Positions 52,395-57,366 of a stretch of 57,366 nucleotides of DNA are shown in pieces. This DNA comes from Bacteroidota bacterium (lineage in GTDB: Bacteria > Bacteroidota > Bacteroidia > Bacteroidales > Paludibacteraceae): the NCBI GenBank assembly GCA_021779195.1, contig JAJYBB010000018.1, positions 1 to 57,366 of the forward strand, written 5' to 3'. The notes beneath the pieces are model-generated. The model did no database searches. It saw only the letters and a program-made list of their open reading frames with translations, and was not told the DNA's origin. How positions within the stretch are numbered: the stretch's first letter is position 1; the number at the start of each line of letters is the position of its first letter. The translations under genes were made by a program, and so were the position numbers.

Positions 52395-54245
52395 ATGTTT
52401 ATGAAAAAAATCGGCTTACTTTTCTTTGTGCTTTTTTCTACAACACTTTTTGCACAGATTGATCGTGTTGATCCTGCTTTTTGGTGGGTAGGGATGAAAA
52501 ATCCTAAATTACAGCTTTTAATTCATGGAGCTGAAATATGTAATCGGCAGGTTTCGGTAGATTATCCCGGTATTACCTTGGTAAAGGTAAATAGGGCTTG
52601 CAGTCCAAATTATTTATTTGTTAGTTTAGAATTGGATCCAAAAACAGTGAAGGCAGGTAAATTCCAATTTCGATTGAAACAACCTGACCAGCCTGATTTG
52701 ATCGTAAATTATGAATTAAAAAATCGACGACCTGGTTCCGCTGAACGCGAAGGTTTTTCAAGTGCCGATGTGATTTATTTATTGATGCCTGATCGGTTTG
52801 CAAATGGAAATCAGGCGAACGATAATGTAGATTCACTTCCCGATAAAGCTGATAGATCAAAACTTGATGGACGACATGGAGGTGATATTCAGGGCATCGT
52901 TGATCATTTGGATTATATCAAGCAATTGGGCGCCACTGCTATTTGGTGTACACCTGTCTTAGAAAATAATTATCAACATGCATCCTATCATGGGTATGCC
53001 ATTAGCGATTATTATAAAGTTGACCCCCGTTTTGGGAGTAATGATGATTATTGTAAGTTTGTTAAGGCATCGCATGATAAAGGTCTTAAAGTTATTATGG
53101 ACTTAGTATCAAACCATTGCGGAATTTGGGCATGGTGGATGAGTGATCTTCCCTTCGAAGATTGGATTCATCAATGGCCAGATTTTACGCAGACTAATCA
53201 CAAAGCCAGTACAATCAAAGATATTCATGCCGCACAGGTGGACAAGAAAATTTTTTTAGATGGATGGTTCGAGAAAACTATGCCCGACATGAACCAGAAA
53301 AACCCTTATTTTTGGACTTATTTTATTCAAAATTCAATTTGGTGGATTGAAAATGCCGATATTGATGGCATCCGAATGGATACCTATCCTTACAATGATC
53401 GCGATGCAATGGCTCAATGGGCTAAAGCCATTACCGACGAATACCCGCATTTTAATCTGGTTGGCGAAACATGGCTTTTTAACCCACAGGATATTGCCTT
53501 TTGGCAAAAGGATGCAGTGAACTCGCTGCATTATAATTCACAATTGCCAACCGTCATGGATTTTATAACTCAAAATGCTTTGTCAACATGTTTCAATGAA
53601 CATGGAAACCCTTGGGAAGATAAAGGGATGAATAGGCTATATAATTCTATTTCAAATGACTATTTATATGCGAATGTAAATAACATCCTTGTTTTTGCCG
53701 AAAATCATGATACGCAGCGACTGAATTATTTACTTGATGGTAATTTTAATAAATTCAAAATGGCGATGACCTTTTTGATGACTACTCGTGGAATTCCCGA
53801 AATATATTATGGTTCTGAAATTGGCATGACAGGCAACAAGAATCTTGGCGATGGAGATATTCGTCGTGATTTTCCCGGAGGTTGGAAAGGTGATTCGATC
53901 AATGCTTTTACAGCAACAGGACGTACTGCAACCGAAAATCAATATTACGATTTTATGTCGAAATTGCTTAACTGGCGAAAAACTAAACCTGTAATACATA
54001 CTGGATTGTTGACACATTATGTTCCTGATAACGATGTTTATGTGTACTTTCGTTACAACGAAAAGGATAAAATAATGGTGATTTTAAATAACAACGAAAC
54101 GAATCAAACTCTGGAACTTAATCGATATGCCGAAAGTATTGAAAATAAGGTTATTGGAACTGATGTACTGACCGGAAAAACCTATGATTTGAAGTCTGAT
54201 TTTCAGGTTCCGCCTCAAACCGCTTTGATATTAGAATTGAAGTAA
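52395..54245 (+). CDS. secreted alpha-amylase family (GH13) enzyme, cyclomaltodextrinase-like
   Basis: A 616-residue protein with a signal peptide (LLFFVLFSTTLFAQ), an N-terminal beta domain, a GH13 barrel and a C-terminal beta domain. The catalytic Asp is in DGIRMDTYPY, the Glu in VGETWLF, and the stabilising Asp in FAENHDTQR; DLVSNHCG and YLLMPDRFANG are also seen. The layout fits the Bacteroidota cyclomaltodextrinase/neopullulanase type (SusA-like). It probably degrades alpha-glucans in the periplasm. No SusC/SusD genes are nearby. The start is ATG 52395 or ATG 52401; an in-frame TTG at 52350 is unlikely. Confidence 0.9.
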   Translation: MFMKKIGLLFFVLFSTTLFAQIDRVDPAFWWVGMKNPKLQLLIHGAEICNRQVSVDYPGITLVKVNRACSPNYLFVSLELDPKTVKAGKFQFRLKQPDQPDLIVNYELKNRRPGSAEREGFSSADVIYLLMPDRFANGNQANDNVDSLPDKADRSKLDGRHGGDIQGIVDHLDYIKQLGATAIWCTPVLENNYQHASYHGYAISDYYKVDPRFGSNDDYCKFVKASHDKGLKVIMDLVSNHCGIWAWWMSDLPFEDWIHQWPDFTQTNHKASTIKDIHAAQVDKKIFLDGWFEKTMPDMNQKNPYFWTYFIQNSIWWIENADIDGIRMDTYPYNDRDAMAQWAKAITDEYPHFNLVGETWLFNPQDIAFWQKDAVNSLHYNSQLPTVMDFITQNALSTCFNEHGNPWEDKGMNRLYNSISNDYLYANVNNILVFAENHDTQRLNYLLDGNFNKFKMAMTFLMTTRGIPEIYYGSEIGMTGNKNLGDGDIRRDFPGGWKGDSINAFTATGRTATENQYYDFMSKLLNWRKTKPVIHTGLLTHYVPDNDVYVYFRYNEKDKIMVILNNNETNQTLELNRYAESIENKVIGTDVLTGKTYDLKSDFQVPPQTALILELK

Positions 54246-54341
54246 TTGATTTTCAAATTACAACCTCTCAACATGAATATTAATTTCATCTACACCCTTA
54301 ATTTTTTTGAATAATTATTGAATATTTATTTATTTTTTTTG

Positions 54342-54349
54342 TACTTTTA
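54342..54349 (+). promoter_or_regulatory. candidate -7 box of the aminotransferase gene
   Basis: TACTTTTA on the plus strand, near the TAnnTTTG consensus but with A at the last position, 132 bp upstream of the start. A TTG at 54318-54320 lies 21 nt before it. Confidence 0.35.
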
Positions 54350-54481
54350 CCAGCTATAAAATCAAATATTTTTTTCACCTAAATTTCTATTGAATGAGTT
54401 GATTGAAAGTTGATCGATCGAAATTTGAATCAGAAAAACAGATTAATTCAGAAATAGGTTTTTTATATTAAAACTTAATGT

Positions 54482-55795
54482 ATGGTTATTTCTAACGATA
54501 TTGTCGATGCATTATTCGCCCAATTTGGAGAGCAGGATATCACACGAATGTCAATTCGTGAGGTAGGAAAATTGGTAGCTCAGATTGAGGAAAAGAGTGG
54601 GGTCGAATTTATTCACATGGAATTAGGAGTTCCGGGGTTGCCGGCATCTACCATTGCCATTGCCGCAGAAAAAGAAGCGTTGGATAAAGGCTTGGCTTCG
54701 CAGTATCCTAATATTGAGGGTATTGCAATTCTTAAAGCTGAAATTGCCCGTTTTTCTAAATTATTTATCAATATCGATATTTCGCCTGTAAATTGTGTGC
54801 CAACGGTAGGAGGGATGCAAGGAAGTTTTGCAGCTTTATTTGCTGCTGCCCGAACAAATCCTGATAAGCCGTTCACGCTATTTATCGATCCGGGTTTTCC
54901 TGTCAATAAATCGCAATTAAGAATAATGGGTATCCCATATAAATCATTTGATATTTTGAATTTCAGGGGTGAAAAATTGCGTGCAGTGTTAGCTTCATTT
55001 CTCAGCGAAGGAAATATCAGTTCAATTTGTTATTCTTCACCCAATAATCCTTCATGGATAAGTCTTACAGAATTTGAACTTCAAATTATAGGTGAATTGG
55101 CAACATTTTATGATGTGATCGTGATTGAAGATTTAGCCTATTTTGGAATGGATTTCCGCCAGCACTACGGTAAACCGGGTATTCCGCCTTATCAACCAAC
55201 AGTTGCCCATTACACCGATAACTATATTTTGTTGCTCTCGGCCTCAAAAATTTTCAGTTATGCAGGACAACGAATTGGCATGATGATTATTTCTGAAAAG
55301 TTGAGAGCCCGCTCATATCCAAATTTGAAAAAATATTTCAGCAACGATTTGCTGGGACATTTCATTGTCTATGGGGTTCTTTACGTTACCACTGCTGGAA
55401 CTTCTCATACAGCCCAATATGCATTGAATGCGCTGCTTAAGGCAGCCAACGATGGACAACTCGATTTTGTGAAAGAACTTTATCCTTATGCCGAAAAGGC
55501 TAACCTCATAAAATCGATTTTTCAGAAATATGGCTTTTATATTGTTTATTATGATGAAAATCAAACTCTTGCCGATGGGTTTTATTTTACAATTGCCTAT
55601 CCGGGCATGACAGGTTCTGAATTGATGAAAGCCTTATTGTATTATGGTATTAGTGTTATTTCATTGGCAATTACCGGAAGCCAAAATCCAAACGGATTGC
55701 GCATTTGTGTGTCATTTGTCCGAATGAACCAACTGGAAGAGTTAGAAAATCGATTAAAATCTTTTACTGAAAATTACGATTTGAAAAATGTTTGA
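54482..55795 (+). CDS. PLP-dependent class I/II aminotransferase
   Basis: A 437-residue fold-type I aminotransferase. The PLP lysine is in LLSASKIFSYAGQRIGMM; NNPS (about residue 188) and VIEDLAYFGMDF carry the other cofactor contacts, and the C-terminal GLRICVSFV includes the carboxylate-binding Arg. The N-terminus begins MVISNDIVDALFAQFGEQD and continues to HMELGVPGLPA. The substrate is not clear. It is monocistronic between the amylase gene (237 bp upstream) and the CDF gene. Confidence 0.87.
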   Translation: MVISNDIVDALFAQFGEQDITRMSIREVGKLVAQIEEKSGVEFIHMELGVPGLPASTIAIAAEKEALDKGLASQYPNIEGIAILKAEIARFSKLFINIDISPVNCVPTVGGMQGSFAALFAAARTNPDKPFTLFIDPGFPVNKSQLRIMGIPYKSFDILNFRGEKLRAVLASFLSEGNISSICYSSPNNPSWISLTEFELQIIGELATFYDVIVIEDLAYFGMDFRQHYGKPGIPPYQPTVAHYTDNYILLLSASKIFSYAGQRIGMMIISEKLRARSYPNLKKYFSNDLLGHFIVYGVLYVTTAGTSHTAQYALNALLKAANDGQLDFVKELYPYAEKANLIKSIFQKYGFYIVYYDENQTLADGFYFTIAYPGMTGSELMKALLYYGISVISLAITGSQNPNGLRICVSFVRMNQLEELENRLKSFTENYDLKNV

Positions 55796-56000
55796 ATTTA
55801 AAAGTGTAAAGTTAATTTGAAAATTTGCCAATTTTTCGATCAAAAGAAGGAATGATTTGTGTTAAAATCATTGTGTTATTATAAGCTTGAAATGACATTT
55901 GTTGCGTAACTTGTTTACTCTTTGAATTATTTGATTTTTTTTAATTGTTTGATACTTATCTATAAAATACGAATTGATCTTTATTTTAATGGTTCTAAAT

Positions 56001-56008
56001 TAGCTTTG
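56001..56008 (+). promoter_or_regulatory. -7-like promoter box of the CDF transporter gene
   Basis: TAGCTTTG matches TAnnTTTG and lies 82 bp upstream of the CDF ATG. The nearest TTG is 24 nt upstream, slightly too far. Confidence 0.45.
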
Positions 56009-56090
56009 TATTTCAATATTTTGTCTATTCATGAACTGCATCTTTAATTCTTTTGGTAAATTTGCCATTTATAAATGAATTATTAGTTTC

Positions 56091-56987
56091 ATGAAGTCCG
56101 AAAAAAAAAATGTAGCACTTGGTTCGGTTATTGCAGCAGTATTTATAACCGCCTTTAAGTTGATTATTGGTTTGTTGACCGGTAGTTTGGGTATCTTGTC
56201 GGAGGCATTGCACTCCGGTTTAGATATGGTGGCTGCTGTAATTACATTTTTTTCAGTTCGGGTCTCAGATAAACCTGCCGATAAAGAACATAACTATGGG
56301 CATGGTAAAGTGGAAAATCTTTCGGCATTATTTGAAACAATATTGCTTCTTATTACTTGTTTATGGATAATTTCAGAAGCCATTCACCGGTTAACTTCAG
56401 GGAGAACAGAGATTGAAGTGTCGGTATGGAGTTATGTGGTGGTTATCAGTTCAATTTTTATTGATTTCACCCGATCGCGAGCACTCTCCAAAGTAGCAAA
56501 AAAGCATAATAGTCAAGCCCTTGAGGCTGATGCACTCCATTTCTCTACTGACATATGGAGTTCGACTGTAGTTTTGTTCGGATTAATAGCTTATCAGTTT
56601 CTGGGTTGGGTGGTTGCCGACTCAATTGCCGCATTATTAGTTGCTTGCATCGTTTTATATGTTTCGTTTCAATTGGGTAAGAAATCTATTGATGTTCTGT
56701 TGGATAAATCGCCTAAGGATACTACCGCTGTGGTTATGCAAATTTTAGAATCTTATCCCGAAATCAAATATTTTCATAGTCTGAAAGCCCGTACAGCCGG
56801 TGCCGATACTTTTATCAAATTTAATGTGCATTTCAATCCCGAATTAAGTCTTAGTCAAGTACATGAATTGTGCGACCGTATTGAATCTGATATCCAATTA
56901 AGAATTAAACGCAGTGAAGTTTACATTCATGCCGAGCCGGATGATTTGCGTCACATTGCCTCCGAATCGGATGCCGATGTTTTTTAA
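56091..56987 (+). CDS. cation diffusion facilitator (CDF) metal exporter
   Basis: A 298-residue CDF protein with six transmembrane helices and a C-terminal cytoplasmic domain. The two metal-binding pairs are H41-S-G-L-D45 (ALHSGLDM) and H150-F-S-T-D154 (ALHFSTDIW), the HxxxD-HxxxD type seen in zinc and iron/zinc exporters. SVRVSDKPADKEHNYGHGKVENL is the conserved loop after helix 2. It exports a divalent metal by proton antiport; zinc or iron is likely. It is the last recognisable gene of the window. Confidence 0.92.
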   Translation: MKSEKKNVALGSVIAAVFITAFKLIIGLLTGSLGILSEALHSGLDMVAAVITFFSVRVSDKPADKEHNYGHGKVENLSALFETILLLITCLWIISEAIHRLTSGRTEIEVSVWSYVVVISSIFIDFTRSRALSKVAKKHNSQALEADALHFSTDIWSSTVVLFGLIAYQFLGWVVADSIAALLVACIVLYVSFQLGKKSIDVLLDKSPKDTTAVVMQILESYPEIKYFHSLKARTAGADTFIKFNVHFNPELSLSQVHELCDRIESDIQLRIKRSEVYIHAEPDDLRHIASESDADVF

Positions 56988-57366
56988 ATTTACATATTTC
57001 TATTGCTTTCTATTGCTTTTCCTACTCTAAAAAATTTCATTTCGCTGATTCCTGTTTTGAAAATTGCTTCCAACTTGATCATTTAAAAATTTCAGTATAA
57101 TTTGAAATTGAGGAAAGTGATCGACTTAACGATCATGTGTTTTTCCATCCCAGAAAAGATAATGAATGTGCACTATTCCTGATTTAAGCAGAGACTTGCT
57201 ATGTTTTACATGTAGTATTGTAATTCGACTGCATATTAATTAAAATGATTATCCGTTGTACTACCTAAATTGATTTTTGTATGTAACCGAGGCTATCATA
57301 AGCCTATCAAATAAATTTTCTCCAAAATATCTTCGATTGAATTTATAACAGAATTCATTGAGGTAG
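56988..57366. other. AT-rich end of window, no gene seen
   Basis: These 379 bp have no open frame of useful length on either strand, no tRNA and no strong terminator. A short 5-bp inverted repeat near 57290 was not convincing. It probably holds the spacer and start region of a gene beyond the window. Confidence 0.4.

Noticed and set aside
57292-57309. A short inverted repeat (AGGCT/AGCCT) as a terminator.
   Set aside because: Only a 5-bp stem and no T-run after it.

Overview
The window is an ordinary-looking chromosomal segment of an AT-rich member of the Bacteroidota, most likely the order Bacteroidales and possibly near Paludibacteraceae; the family-level placement is only an impression. 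The evidence is several gene sets typical of that phylum (ileS - DksA/TraR-like - lspA - DUF4296; yceD - rpmF - fabH; fur - purA; a glycosyltransferase next to a DUF4199 protein), recurrent TAnnTTTG -7 promoter boxes, few recognisable Shine-Dalgarno sites, many secreted or lipobox proteins, and a large type-2-like isoleucyl-tRNA synthetase.

Layout. 1-7.8 kb: the N-terminal part of a GT-B glycosyltransferase, a radical SAM enzyme, DNA primase, a small secreted beta-sandwich protein, an S1/P1-type nuclease, a lipoprotein, and an rbfA - LolE-like permease pair. 8-17 kb: a topoisomerase IV A subunit, a family 2 glycosyltransferase, lysA and lysC, a nucleoside transporter and a bifunctional-nuclease-family protein. 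17-25 kb: an acyl-CoA synthetase, an RsmI-like methyltransferase, an ABC-F ATPase, a polyprenyl-phosphate sugar transferase beside a truncated CapD-type membrane stub, and panB facing yebC across a shared palindromic terminator. 25-31 kb: fabH, rpmF, yceD, an orphan sensor kinase, era, and a small YtxH/holin-like envelope module. 31-38 kb: mntP, transketolase, and a run of conserved small genes with a fluoride channel, DUF190, a polyprenyl-P glycosyltransferase and DUF4199. 38-43 kb: trxB, a LolA-like protein, purA, fur, a HEAT-like DNA repair protein, tRNA-His and tRNA-Met. 43-51 kb: an SDR, a NicO/UreH-like membrane protein, an amidohydrolase-like stub, DUF4296, lspA, a DksA/TraR-like protein and ileS. 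51-57 kb: a lipocalin, a secreted alpha-amylase-family enzyme, an aminotransferase and a CDF metal exporter.

How the genes fit together: most are housekeeping genes for replication (dnaG, parC), translation (rbfA, yceD/rpmF, era, ileS, two tRNAs), envelope assembly (lspA, LolA- and LolE-like proteins, glycosyltransferases), central metabolism (tkt, purA, panB, lysA/lysC, fabH) and ion homeostasis (mntP, fluC, fur, CDF). Most genes lie on the minus strand in short operons.

I found no integrase, transposase, prophage, CRISPR array, toxin-antitoxin pair or recognisable defence locus, and I do not claim a new multi-gene system. The most interesting observations are a swapped GXHH signature motif in IleRS, a clamp-binding-like QLTLF peptide at the end of ParC, two proteins that look like enzymes stripped of their catalytic domains (a CapD membrane stub and an amidohydrolase-like shell), and a cluster of three hairpins in an otherwise empty spacer at about 43.4 kb.
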